A DNA stretch of 64,000 bases from Streptomyces sp. SID12501 (GTDB taxonomy: Bacteria > Actinomycetota > Actinomycetes > Streptomycetales > Streptomycetaceae). Below the pieces are notes generated by a model that was not told the DNA's origin, searched no databases, and was given only the letters and a program-made list of their open reading frames with translations. Shown here in pieces: positions 19,210 to 27,402 of the stretch (position 1 is the first letter of the stretch; each line of letters begins with the position of its first letter). The translations under genes and the position numbers were made by a program. The stretch is taken from positions 62,001 to 126,000 of the forward strand of contig NZ_JAAGLU010000006.1 of the NCBI RefSeq assembly GCF_010550245.1. Reading direction: 5' to 3'.

Positions 19210-20543
19210 AGCTGACGATTCTGGGCGGCGGCGGATTCCGCGTACCGCTCGTGTACGGGGCGCTCCTGGGCGACCACGCCGAGGGCCGGGTGACCCATGT
19301 CGTCCTGCACGACCTGGACGCGGGCCGCCTCTCGGCGGTCACCCGGGTCCTGGCCGAGCAGGCGGCGGGGGTGCCCGACGCCCCCGAGGTGAGCGCCACG
19401 ACCGACCTCGACGAGGCGCTCACCGGCGCCGACTTCGTCTTCTCCGCGATCCGCGTCGGCGGTCTGGAGGGCCGGGCCGACGACGAGCGGGTGGCGCTGG
19501 CCGAGGGCGTCCTCGGCCAGGAGACGGTCGGCGCGGGCGGCATCGCCTACGGCCTGCGCACGGTCCCGGTGGCCGAGGACATCGCGCGGCGCGTCGCACG
19601 GGTCGCCCCCGACGCCTGGGTCATCAACTTCACCAACCCGGCCGGTCTGGTCACCGAGGCCATGTCCCGCCACCTCGGCGACCGCGTCATCGGCATCTGC
19701 GACTCCCCGGTGGGCCTCGGCCGCCGTATCGCCCGGGTGCTCGGCGCCAACCCCGGTGAGGCGTGGATCGACTACGTCGGCCTCAACCACCTCGGCTGGG
19801 TACGCGGGCTGCGGGTCAACGGCCGCGACGAACTCCCGCGACTGCTCGCCGACCCCGACCTCCTCGGCTCCTTCGAGGAGGGCAAGCTCTTCGGCACCGA
19901 CTGGCTCCAGTCCCTGGGCGCCATCCCGAACGAGTACCTGCACTACTACTACTTCAACCGCGAGGCCGTACGCGCCTACAGCCAGGCCGAGAAGACCCGC
20001 GGCGCCTTCCTGCGCGACCAGCAGGCCGGCTTCTACGACGAGATGAAGCAGCCGGGCACCGCCGCCCTCACCGCCTGGGACCGCACCCGCGCCGAACGCG
20101 AGGCGACCTACATGGCCGAGGCCCGCGAGACGGCGGGCGCGGGCGAACGCGACGCCGACGACCTCTCCGGGGGCTACGAGAAGGTCGCTCTGGCCCTGAT
20201 GCGGGCCATCGCCCGCGACGAACGCACCACCCTGATCCTCAACGTGCGCAATCGCGGGACGCTCTCGGTGCTCGACGCCGAGGCCGTCATCGAGGTGCCC
20301 TGCCTGGTCGACGCCAACGGCGCCCACCCCGTCACCGTCGACCCGCTGCCCGACCACGCCTCCGGCCTGGTCTGCTCGGTCAAGGCCGTCGAGCGCGAGG
20401 TGCTCGCCGCCGCCGAGTCCGGCTCCCGCACGACGGCGGTCAAGGCGTTCGCGCTGCACCCGCTCGTCGACTCCGTGAACGTGGCCCGCAGACTGGTGGA
20501 CGGATACACCGCGGTCCATCCCGGTCTGGCGTACCTTAAGTAA
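19206..20543 (+). CDS. Glycoside hydrolase family 4 (6-phospho-beta-glucosidase-like)
   Basis: A 445-residue NAD- and metal-dependent hydrolase. The Rossmann motif LTILGGGGFRVPLV is at residues 3-16; metal ligands Cys and His sit in GICDSPVG near 162 and GLNHLGW near 195; INFTNPAG is conserved. GH4 enzymes cleave by oxidation, elimination and addition. The start is TTG 19206, overlapping the regulator stop (TTGA), with GGAAAGG 7 nt upstream. Most 6-phospho-glucosidases depend on PTS import, yet here the importer is an ABC system with a kinase. The substrate may be a kinase product or a non-phosphorylated glycoside. Confidence 0.88.
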   Translation: MKLTILGGGGFRVPLVYGALLGDHAEGRVTHVVLHDLDAGRLSAVTRVLAEQAAGVPDAPEVSATTDLDEALTGADFVFSAIRVGGLEGRADDERVALAEGVLGQETVGAGGIAYGLRTVPVAEDIARRVARVAPDAWVINFTNPAGLVTEAMSRHLGDRVIGICDSPVGLGRRIARVLGANPGEAWIDYVGLNHLGWVRGLRVNGRDELPRLLADPDLLGSFEEGKLFGTDWLQSLGAIPNEYLHYYYFNREAVRAYSQAEKTRGAFLRDQQAGFYDEMKQPGTAALTAWDRTRAEREATYMAEARETAGAGERDADDLSGGYEKVALALMRAIARDERTTLILNVRNRGTLSVLDAEAVIEVPCLVDANGAHPVTVDPLPDHASGLVCSVKAVEREVLAAAESGSRTTAVKAFALHPLVDSVNVARRLVDGYTAVHPGLAYLK

Positions 20544-20565
20544 GCGCTTTCCCGCTCAAAACCGG

Positions 20566-20639
20566 CTGCTCGGATCCGGCTGCCCGTATCCGGTCTGCTC
20601 ACATCCGGTCTGCTCACATCTGGTCTGCTCGAATCTGGT
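20566..20639. repeat. Five tandem 14-15-bp repeats before alpha-mannosidase
   Basis: Five units close to CTGCTCACATCCGGT lie head to tail (20566, 20580, 20595, 20610, 20625) and end 13 bp before the mannosidase start. The last units change CCGG to CTGG. No spacers are present, so it is not a CRISPR array. It could be regulatory or slippage. Confidence 0.7.
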
Positions 20640-20652
20640 CTGGAGACTTCTC

Positions 20653-23600
20653 ATGCACGACGAACGCCGGCGGATCGAGGAGCGCGTCCAGCGCCTCCAC
20701 GACCAGCGGATCAAGGCGGCGATCTACGCCGCCACGGTTCCCTTCGAGGTCGAGGCCTGGCAGGCGCCGGGCGAGCCGGTCTCCTTCGAGGAGGCGGCGG
20801 CGGCGAAGTACGCGCCCTTCGCCATGGACACCCCCTGGGGCCCGCCCTGGGGCACCACCTGGTTCCGGATGCGCGGCCGGGTGCCCGCCGAGTGGGCCGG
20901 TCGGCGCGTCGAGGCGGTCATCGACCTCGGCTTCACCGGCGACTGGCCCGGCAACCAGGCCGAGGCCCTGGTCCACCTCACCGACGGCACCCCGCTGAAG
21001 GCGGTCAACCCGCTCAACCAGTACGTGCCGATCGCCAACCCGGCCACGGGCGGTGAGGAGATCGACTACCTCGTCGAGGCGGCCTCGAACCCGGACATCC
21101 TCGCCGACAACTTCTCCAAGATCACCCCCATGGGTGACATCCTCACGGCCGGCGACAAGCCGATCTACACCTTCCGGCACGCCGACCTCGCCATCCTCGA
21201 CGAGGAGGTCTTCCACCTCGACCTCGACGTCCAGGTGCTGCGCGAGCTGATGCTGGAGCTGGGCGAGCACGACGCGCGCCGTCACGAGATCGCGCACGCC
21301 CTGGACCGCGCGCTCGACCTCCTCGACCTGGACGACGTGGCCGGTTCGGCGGCGGCGGTACGAGCGGCCCTGGCGCCCGCGCTGGCCAAGCCGGCCAACG
21401 CCAGCGCCCACAAGATCTCGGGTGTCGGCCACGCGCACATCGACTCGGCGTGGCTGTGGCCCATCCGCGAGACCAAGCGCAAGACGTCCCGCACCTTCTC
21501 CAACGTCACCTCGCTCGCCGACGAGTACGAGGACTTCATCTTCGCCTGCTCGCAGGCCCAGCAGTACGAGTGGGTGCGCGACAACTACCCCAAGGTGTGG
21601 GCCCGCATCCAGGAGTCGGTGAAGAAGGGCCAGTGGGCGCCGGTCGGCGGCATGTGGGTCGAGGCCGACGGCAACCTGCCCGGCGGCGAGGCGATGGCCC
21701 GCCAGCTCATCCACGGCAAGCGGTTCTTCATCGAGCACTTCGGCGTCGAGACCAAGGGCGTGTGGCTGCCGGACTCCTTCGGGTACACCGCGGCCTACCC
21801 TCAGCTCGCCAAGCTCGCCGGCAACGACTGGTTCCTCACCCAGAAGATCTCCTGGAACCAGACCAACAAGTTCCCCCACCACACCTTCTGGTGGGAGGGC
21901 ATCGACGGCACCCGCATCTTCACGCACTTCCCGCCCGTCGACACCTACAACGCCCGCTTCAGCGGCGAGGAGATGGGCCGCGCGTCGCGCAACTACCAGG
22001 AGAAGGGCGTCGCGTCGCGTTCGCTGGCCCCCTTCGGCTGGGGCGACGGCGGCGGCGGCCCCACCCGCGAGATCATGGAACGGGCGCGCAGGCTGGCCGA
22101 CCTGGAGGGCTCGGCGACGGTCGAGATCGAGCACCCCGACCAGTTCTTCGCCAAGGCGCGCGAGGAGTACCCCGACGCCCCGGTCTGGGTCGGCGAGCTG
22201 TACCTGGAGCTGCACAGGGCCACGTACACCTCCCAGGCCCGCACCAAGCAGGGTAACCGGCGCAGCGAACACAAGCTGCGCGAGGCCGAGTTGTGGGCGA
22301 CGACGGCCGCGCTGCACGCGCCGGGCTACGCGTACCCGTACGAGCACCTGGACCGCCTCTGGAAGACGGTCCTGCTCCACCAGTTCCACGACATCCTGCC
22401 GGGCTCGTCCATCGCCTGGGTGCACCGCGAGGCGGAGGCCGAATACGCCCGTGTGGCCGAGGAGTTGGAGGCGATCACCGCCGAGGCCGTGGCCGCGCTC
22501 GGCGGCGGCGAGTCCCGTGCCTTCAACACCAGCCCGTACGACCGGTCCGAGGTGGTCCGCACCTCGACGGGCGTCCCCATGTACGTGGAGGTCGCGGCGA
22601 ACGGCAGCGCCCCGCTGGCCGTCGCGGAACCCCCGCAGCCGGTGACGGTGACCGAGGGGCGCATCCTCGACAACGGTCTGGTACGCGTGGAGTTGGCGGC
22701 GGACGGCACGCTGGCCTCGGTCCGCGACCTGAAGGCGAACCGCGAAGTCCTCGCGGACAAGGGCAACTTGCTGCGCCTGCACACCGACCTCCCGAACTAC
22801 TGGGACGCCTGGGACATCGACAAGCACTACCAGAACCGCTACACCGACCTGCTGGAGACGTCCTCCGTCACGGTGACCGACGAGGACCCGCTCCTCGGCG
22901 CCATCCGCGTGGAGCGCGACTTCGGCAAGGGCTCGAAGATCGTCCAGACGATCACCGTCCGGGCCGGCAGCCCCCGGATCGACTTCGAGACGGAGATCGA
23001 CTGGCACGAGGTCGAGAAGATCCTCAAGGCGGCCTTCCCGGTGGACGTCCGCGCGGCCCACTCCAGCGCGGAGATCCAGTTCGGCCACGTCCAGCGGCCC
23101 ACGCACACCAACACCACCTGGGAGTCGGCCCGCTTCGAGGTCTCCGGCCACCGCTGGGTGCACATCGCCGAGCCCGGCTACGGCGTCGCCGTCATCAACG
23201 ACTCGACGTACGGCCACGACGTCTCCCGCACGGTCCGCGAGGACGGCGGTACGACGACCACGGTCCGTCTGTCGCTGGTGCGCGCCCCGCGCATCCCCGA
23301 CCCCGGCGCCGACCAGGGCAAACACCGCTTCACGTATTCGCTGCTGCCCGGCGCGAGCATCGAGGACGCGGTCGCCGAGGGTTACTCCCTCAACCTCCCG
23401 CTGCGTGTCGCGGACGCCGCGGGCGCCCCGGAGCCGGTCGTCTGGGCGGACGGCGACGGTGTGACGATCGAGGCGGTGAAGCTCGCCGACGACGCGTCCG
23501 GCGACGTCGTCGTGCGCCTCTACGAGTCGCGCGGCGGCCGGGCGGAGGGTGTGCTGTGCACGGGGTTCCCGCTGGCCGGGGCCAAGATCACGGACCTGCT

Positions 23601-23697
23601 TGAGCGGCCCACCGGCGAGGCTGTCGTGGACGGTGACTCGGTGGCTGTGGCGCTGCGGCCGTTCGAGGTGCAGACGTTGCGGTTGACGCGCGGCTGA
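20653..23697 (+). CDS. Alpha-mannosidase, glycoside hydrolase family 38
   Basis: A 1,014-residue enzyme. An N-terminal domain of about 250 residues precedes the GH38 barrel, which opens with zinc-binding GHAHIDSAWLWP near 259-270 and carries the nucleophile Asp in WLPDSFGYTAAYPQL near 373. QFHDILPGSSI near 577 and C-terminal beta domains follow. No signal peptide is present, so it acts in the cytoplasm on imported mannosides. ATG 20653 has GGAG 7 nt upstream. With the GH2 beta-galactosidase, the GH4 enzyme and the importer it forms a set that could dismantle mannose-containing oligosaccharides such as N-glycan or fungal-mannan fragments. The intracellular substrate remains an inference. Confidence 0.93.
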   Translation: MHDERRRIEERVQRLHDQRIKAAIYAATVPFEVEAWQAPGEPVSFEEAAAAKYAPFAMDTPWGPPWGTTWFRMRGRVPAEWAGRRVEAVIDLGFTGDWPGNQAEALVHLTDGTPLKAVNPLNQYVPIANPATGGEEIDYLVEAASNPDILADNFSKITPMGDILTAGDKPIYTFRHADLAILDEEVFHLDLDVQVLRELMLELGEHDARRHEIAHALDRALDLLDLDDVAGSAAAVRAALAPALAKPANASAHKISGVGHAHIDSAWLWPIRETKRKTSRTFSNVTSLADEYEDFIFACSQAQQYEWVRDNYPKVWARIQESVKKGQWAPVGGMWVEADGNLPGGEAMARQLIHGKRFFIEHFGVETKGVWLPDSFGYTAAYPQLAKLAGNDWFLTQKISWNQTNKFPHHTFWWEGIDGTRIFTHFPPVDTYNARFSGEEMGRASRNYQEKGVASRSLAPFGWGDGGGGPTREIMERARRLADLEGSATVEIEHPDQFFAKAREEYPDAPVWVGELYLELHRATYTSQARTKQGNRRSEHKLREAELWATTAALHAPGYAYPYEHLDRLWKTVLLHQFHDILPGSSIAWVHREAEAEYARVAEELEAITAEAVAALGGGESRAFNTSPYDRSEVVRTSTGVPMYVEVAANGSAPLAVAEPPQPVTVTEGRILDNGLVRVELAADGTLASVRDLKANREVLADKGNLLRLHTDLPNYWDAWDIDKHYQNRYTDLLETSSVTVTDEDPLLGAIRVERDFGKGSKIVQTITVRAGSPRIDFETEIDWHEVEKILKAAFPVDVRAAHSSAEIQFGHVQRPTHTNTTWESARFEVSGHRWVHIAEPGYGVAVINDSTYGHDVSRTVREDGGTTTTVRLSLVRAPRIPDPGADQGKHRFTYSLLPGASIEDAVAEGYSLNLPLRVADAAGAPEPVVWADGDGVTIEAVKLADDASGDVVVRLYESRGGRAEGVLCTGFPLAGAKITDLLERPTGEAVVDGDSVAVALRPFEVQTLRLTRG

Positions 23698-23709
23698 GGG
23701 GTCTTCGGC

Positions 23710-23752
23710 TGCGGGCCCGGTGGGGCTGGTCGCGCAGTTCCCCGCGCCCCTT
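23710..23752. repeat. Intergenic repeat family, copy 2 (short form)
   Basis: GGGGCTGGTCGCGCAGTTCC followed by CCGCGCCCCTT matches copy 1 at 39-80 almost exactly. It lies just after the mannosidase stop and before a strong hairpin. Confidence 0.75.
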
Positions 23753-23756
23753 GGGT

Positions 23757-23795
23757 GGGACGGGCGGGCCGTGTTCGATGCGGTCCGCCCGTCCC
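23757..23795. terminator. Strong intrinsic hairpin after alpha-mannosidase
   Basis: GGGACGGGCGGGCCG pairs with CGGTCCGCCCGTCCC over 15 positions with one G-T pair and a 9-nt loop. It lacks a T-run, as is usual for Streptomyces terminators. It can end the rightward mannosidase transcript, and would equally serve a gene coming from the right. Confidence 0.75.
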
Positions 23796-23797
23796 TG

Positions 23798-23868
23798 TCA
23801 ACGCGGCCCGACTCGCTGGCGGAGCCGAGCAGGGCGAGCAGTCGGTGTCTGGTGAGTGTGAAGCGCAC
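23798..23868 (-). pseudogene. Possible 5' stub of a lost secreted-protein gene
   Basis: Reading leftward, AGGGAGATC is followed 2-4 nt later by GTG 23868 and codons for MRFTLTRHRLLALLGSA. This is a basic N-terminus plus the beginning of a hydrophobic core, as in a signal peptide. The frame then runs into the hairpin and repeat with no recognisable protein, so the body of the gene is missing. A promoter of the type found on Streptomyces chitinase genes points at this stub from 25840, on the far side of the TnpB element. The interpretation rests on arrangement and is tentative. Confidence 0.35.
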
Positions 23869-24104
23869 GCGATCTCCCTGAAGTGATGGGGGTTTGGAGC
23901 TGTTGCCGCTGGTGTGTGTTCAAGAGCGTTCTGGTGAGCGGGAGTGAGTGCGCGGGGTCTGTGTCGTTTCGCGTGCCTTGGCCGTGGGGCTGGTTCTCGG
24001 TGGGGAACTGACGTTCTTGTCTCGAATGCGTGACCTTCCCGGGTGGTGCTCGTTTCTCATGGCGACGGGATCTTCGGGGTGGGTGCGGGCAGGGGGGTGA
24101 CAGG

Positions 24105-25736
24105 GTGGGTGAGCTGAGGAGCATTGCGGCGTCGTTCGTCGCGTCCGGTCCGTCCGGTGTGGCCGTCCGGACCCGCCTCAGGGACCTGACGCCGGGCGAT
24201 GAGAAGGTGTTGCGTCTGGTGGGGGCGCATCTGGGGTCGCTGGCTTCGAAGGACCTCAAGGCGCGTTGTCGGGACGGTCTTTCGCATTCCGGTGAGGCGT
24301 GGGCGGTGCGTAAGCGTGAGCTGACGCCGGTCTCGTCGTCGCGGTGGGCGGGCAGTATCACCAAGGCCTCGCATGACCAGTGGGCGCTGGCCCGCCGCTG
24401 CCAGCTGGCGTACATCCAGAACCTGGAAGCCGGTATTCGCACCGTCGAGGGCCGGTTGTCGTTGCCGGTCGAGCAGAAGGGGACGAAGAAGGCACCCGGG
24501 GGTTACCGGTCCCAGCGGGAATGGCACGCCAAGTCGAGGCGGCTGCGGGTACTTCAGGACCGTCTGGCCGCCGCGCGGGCCGACCGCGAGGCCGGAGTGG
24601 TGCACGTCGTACGCGGCGGCAAACGGCTGGCCCGCACCCGCCACCACCTGGACGCCGCCCAGCTCACGGAGTCCGCATGGCGGGGGCGGTGGGAGGCGGA
24701 GCGCTGGTTCTGCCAGGCGGACGGCGAGTCCGGCAAGCGCTACGGCAACGAGACCATCCGTATCAGCCCGGACGGCGAGGTGAGCATCAAACTGCCCGCC
24801 CCACTCAGCCATCTGGCGAACGCCCCGCACGGCCGGTACGTCCTGGCCTGCCGGGTCGCGTTCGCGCACCGGGGCGGAGAGTGGGCGGACCGCGTCGTAG
24901 CCGACCGGGCGATCGCCTACCGCATCCACTACGACGCCGGCCGGGACCGCTGGTATGTGACTGCGTCCTGGCAGCTCCCGGCCACCCCCACCCTGCCCAT
25001 CGAGGCCGCGCTCGCGCACGGGGTGATCGGTGTCGACATGAACGCCGATCACCTGGCCGCCTGGCGCCTCGACACCCACGGCAACCCCACCGGCAGCCCG
25101 CGCCACTTCCCCTACGCCCTGTCCGGCACCGCCGAACACCGTGACGCGCAGGTCCGCCACGCCCTCACCCGCCTCCTGCACTGGGCCCGCACGTGCGGCG
25201 TACGAGCAATCGCGGTGGAGGACCTGGACTTCGCCGCCGAGAAGACCCGGGAAAAGTACGGCCGCAGGAAACGCTTCCGGCAGCTGATCTCCGGCATGCC
25301 CACCGGGAAACTCCGCGCCCGACTGTCATCGATGGCCGACCAGACCGGTATCGCGGTCATCGCCGTGGACCCGGCCTACACCAGCCGCTGGGGCGCCCAG
25401 CACTGGCAGAAACCCCTCACCACCACAACCCGCACCACCACTCGCCACGATGCTGCCGCCGTGGCGATCGGAAGGCGCGCCCAGGGACACCCGATCCGGC
25501 GACGGACGACACCGCCCCCACACGACCGGAGTGATCGTGCGGGGCATCGGACCGTCCAGGCCGGACCAGGAGTCCCTGGGCGTGAGGAAACCCGCCCCCG
25601 CATCCCCGGACCACGGACACGATCCGTAGGCGCTGGGCACGGAGCGAACGCGGGCAACCAGAACGCCCAACACCGTCCGGGGCGTTCGACTGAGCATGGG
25701 TTCTGGCAACAGGACTCACTCCCGCTCAGTCTTTAG
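24105..25736 (+). CDS. tnpB: TnpB-like RuvC nuclease of an IS200/IS605-type element, zinc ribbon absent
   Basis: A 543-residue protein from GTG 24105 (GGGGGGTGA upstream). RuvC-I is GVIGVDMNADHLAAW near residue 310, RuvC-II is IAVEDLDF near 370, and RuvC-III is HDAAAVAIGRRAQG near 450, so the catalytic Asp/Glu/Asp set is present. The Cys-x2-Cys pairs of the usual zinc ribbon between RuvC-II and III are absent: TSRWGAQHW stands where TSxxCxxCG normally is. The last 90 residues are low-complexity, Pro/Arg-rich and overlap a strongly structured DNA segment. TnpB nucleases are RNA-guided, with the guide made from the element's 3' end. No TnpA transposase gene is present, so movement would need one in trans. 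Confidence 0.82.
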   Translation: MGELRSIAASFVASGPSGVAVRTRLRDLTPGDEKVLRLVGAHLGSLASKDLKARCRDGLSHSGEAWAVRKRELTPVSSSRWAGSITKASHDQWALARRCQLAYIQNLEAGIRTVEGRLSLPVEQKGTKKAPGGYRSQREWHAKSRRLRVLQDRLAAARADREAGVVHVVRGGKRLARTRHHLDAAQLTESAWRGRWEAERWFCQADGESGKRYGNETIRISPDGEVSIKLPAPLSHLANAPHGRYVLACRVAFAHRGGEWADRVVADRAIAYRIHYDAGRDRWYVTASWQLPATPTLPIEAALAHGVIGVDMNADHLAAWRLDTHGNPTGSPRHFPYALSGTAEHRDAQVRHALTRLLHWARTCGVRAIAVEDLDFAAEKTREKYGRRKRFRQLISGMPTGKLRARLSSMADQTGIAVIAVDPAYTSRWGAQHWQKPLTTTTRTTTRHDAAAVAIGRRAQGHPIRRRTTPPPHDRSDRAGHRTVQAGPGVPGREETRPRIPGPRTRSVGAGHGANAGNQNAQHRPGRSTEHGFWQQDSLPLSL

Positions 25737-25742
25737 GAACGG
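25658..25742 (+). ncRNA. Candidate omegaRNA scaffold at the tnpB 3' end
   Basis: GAACGCCC (25661-25668) pairs with GGGCGTTC (25680-25687). Immediately after it GACTGAGC (25688-25695) pairs with GCTCAGTC (25724-25731), giving two stacked perfect 8-bp stems. CCAGAAC (25658-25664) can instead pair with GTTCTGG (25700-25706), a possible pseudoknot. TTTAGGAACGG (25732-25742) then carries the tnpB stop codon and probably marks the right end of the element. Position and structure match known TnpB guide scaffolds; the guide would be the flanking sequence beyond about 25742. Confidence 0.55.
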
Positions 25743-25781
25743 TTTCCCGGGAGTGCAGAGATGCCCAAGGGGTGCGCAACA

Positions 25782-25838
25782 AAGTTGGTCTGGACCAGTC
25801 GAGCTGTCAAGGTGCTCAGCGTCAATTGGTCCAGACCG
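25782..25838 (-). promoter_or_regulatory. Orphan chitinase-type promoter with two DasR-like sites
   Basis: TGGTCTGGACCA (25786-25797) and TGGTCCAGACC (25827-25837) are each near-palindromic, lie 41 bp apart and closely match the 12-bp repeats (TGGTCCAGACCT) of Streptomyces chitinase promoters, which the GntR-type regulator DasR binds. Read leftward, TTGACA (25810-25805) and CAACTT (25787-25782) are 17 bp apart, so the lower site covers the spacer and -10 region. The promoter points left into the 3' end of the TnpB element; no intact gene follows. Confidence 0.6.
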
Positions 25839-25878
25839 ATGTGAATAAGCCCGGCAGGAGGGGCGGGAGGAGGGCTCT

Positions 25879-27036
25879 TTACGCGGTGGCCGCCGCCGGG
25901 GCCCCCGCGGACGTCTCGGCCGCCGATTCGGCGACCGGCTCCTCGACGGCTGCAGGCGCCGGCACGGCGGGCAGCGTGGACGCGTGCGCCGGGGCCTCGT
26001 CCGCGTGTGCCGACACCGCGCGCACCAGGCGCGGCGCGGAGATCACCGCGTAGTCCTGGCCGAGGAACGGCGGAACCAGATCGCCCGGGTCCTCGCCGAG
26101 CGCCAACTGCACTGCCGCCCAGGGGGCGTTGATACCGCACAGCTGGAGCTGGTGCAGGCCGCCGGCCGGACGGGTGTTGACGTCCATCAGGACCGGCCGG
26201 CCCTCGTACATCCGGAACTGGATGTTGCTCAGGTGGTGCAGACCGAAGCCCTCGGCGATGAGCCGTGCGGGCTGCAGCCAGGCCTCGTCGAGGGTGAAGC
26301 CGCGCCGCCGGCCGTTCTTGGTGCGGCCGATCGCCATCCGGATGCGCGAGTCGGGGCCGGTGAGGCAGTCGACCGACACCTCCGGCTGCTCCAGACGGGG
26401 CATCACCAGCCAGTCGACGTCCTCGTCGGTGTTCCGCAGCACGTCGAGGACCATGTCCAACTGGACGTAGGGCGTGGGGAACCCGTTGAGGTGCGACATC
26501 GAGAAGGGGGCGCGCGTGATCACGCGGAAGCCCACCCCGCCCGCGCCCGCCGCCGGCTTGAAGCACGCCTTGTGACCGTCGGCCTCCAACTGCTCGACGG
26601 CGACGATGAGTTCGTCGGCGCTGCGCACCCGCCACCATGGCGGCGTCGGAACACCGACCGCCTCGACGGCCAGGTACGCGGTCGCCTTGTCCTGGAAGAC
26701 GGCCACTGCTTCGGGCGTCGGTGCGAGCAGTTTGGTGCCCACGGCCTCGAAGTCCGCGCGGTGCTCGACGATCGCGTCCTGGTGCAGACGCGGCACGAAC
26801 ACGTCGATCTCGCGGCGGTCGCACTGGTCGAGCGCGTACTCCACGTACGCGGCGGGGGACAGGCCCTCGGGCTCCATGGCGGCGGTGTCGGCGGCGGCCA
26901 GGACGGGGGAGTCGGCGTCCCCGTGGGTGGCGTGGATCTCGACCGCGCGGTCGCTGGGATTTCTCCGCAGCTGTTCCATGAAGAACACGTTCTCCGCGTA
27001 CGTGCGGTTGAGCCAGACGCGTACGCGAGAGACCAT
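25879..27036 (-). CDS. ATP-grasp domain protein, function unknown
   Basis: The protein has 385 residues from ATG 27036 (AAAGGTGG 6 nt upstream). The N-terminal 100 residues form a preATP-grasp-like fold; the ATP-grasp core (about 105-320) shows DKATAYLAVEAVGVPTP, HKACFKPAAGAGGVGFRV and a metal-binding MDVNTRPAGGLHQ near 300. This resembles carbamoyl-phosphate-synthase-type ligases and would join a carboxylate to an amine or similar nucleophile. The C-terminal 60 residues are an Ala/Pro/Glu-rich tail without structure. It is divergent from a metallophosphoesterase and PPTase pair; a shared role in a small-molecule or carrier-protein pathway is possible but not shown. Confidence 0.82.
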   Translation of the reverse strand: MVSRVRVWLNRTYAENVFFMEQLRRNPSDRAVEIHATHGDADSPVLAAADTAAMEPEGLSPAAYVEYALDQCDRREIDVFVPRLHQDAIVEHRADFEAVGTKLLAPTPEAVAVFQDKATAYLAVEAVGVPTPPWWRVRSADELIVAVEQLEADGHKACFKPAAGAGGVGFRVITRAPFSMSHLNGFPTPYVQLDMVLDVLRNTDEDVDWLVMPRLEQPEVSVDCLTGPDSRIRMAIGRTKNGRRRGFTLDEAWLQPARLIAEGFGLHHLSNIQFRMYEGRPVLMDVNTRPAGGLHQLQLCGINAPWAAVQLALGEDPGDLVPPFLGQDYAVISAPRLVRAVSAHADEAPAHASTLPAVPAPAAVEEPVAESAAETSAGAPAAATA

Positions 27037-27402
27037 GCAGGGCCACCTTTCAGGGTTCACGGGCACGGCGGAGCAAGGCCGAGCCCGGCCAGGGGAGAGT
27101 TGGGAACACGACAAGCCACCCGGGTGCGAACCGGGTTTTGGCGGAAGTGTTGAGGCGATCATAAGGCTCCGCAGACCCTGTTACTGCTACGCGCGTGTTA
27201 CGGAATCGTCAGCAGTACCCCGTGTGTTCTCCTGTGCACCACCAGTGGCCACCTGTAATGATCTTCGGCCCGCCCGGTGAGCTGCGCCGGGAGGGCGTCC
27301 GGAGGGCGGGCAGCGGTACTTGTCCGGCTGTCGGGGATGTGTTCTTGTGGATCCGAACGTGCGCCCGCGGGGGCGGAGTTATCGGATGCGGAAGGGGCTG
27401 GG
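27037..27402. other. Intergenic region between ATP-grasp and metallophosphoesterase genes
   Basis: No coding sequence was recognised in these 366 bases. They should hold the divergent promoters of both flanking genes. A short hairpin CCCGG-CCGGG followed by TTTT lies at 27119-27139. Confidence 0.5.

Noticed and set aside
20541..20552. AAGCGCTTT as a LacI-type operator before the mannosidase gene
   Set aside because: A single short dyad overlapping the GH4 stop codon with no LacI gene in this locus; chance is the simplest explanation.
20566..20639. CRISPR array or DasR sites in the repeats before the mannosidase gene
   Set aside because: The 15-bp units abut with no spacers, so not CRISPR; TGGTCT half-sites occur but the inverted second half needed for a DasR site is missing.
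20614..23868. A 1,084-codon open frame on the minus strand across the alpha-mannosidase gene
   Set aside because: Its composition (Val/Gly/Arg-rich, no domains) is that of the antisense shadow of a GC-rich gene; the forward GH38 enzyme explains the DNA fully. Only its first 17 codons attracted attention separately.
27119..27139. Hairpin followed by TTTT as a rho-independent terminator
   Set aside because: The stem is only 5 bp and lies in a divergent promoter region with no transcript to end there.
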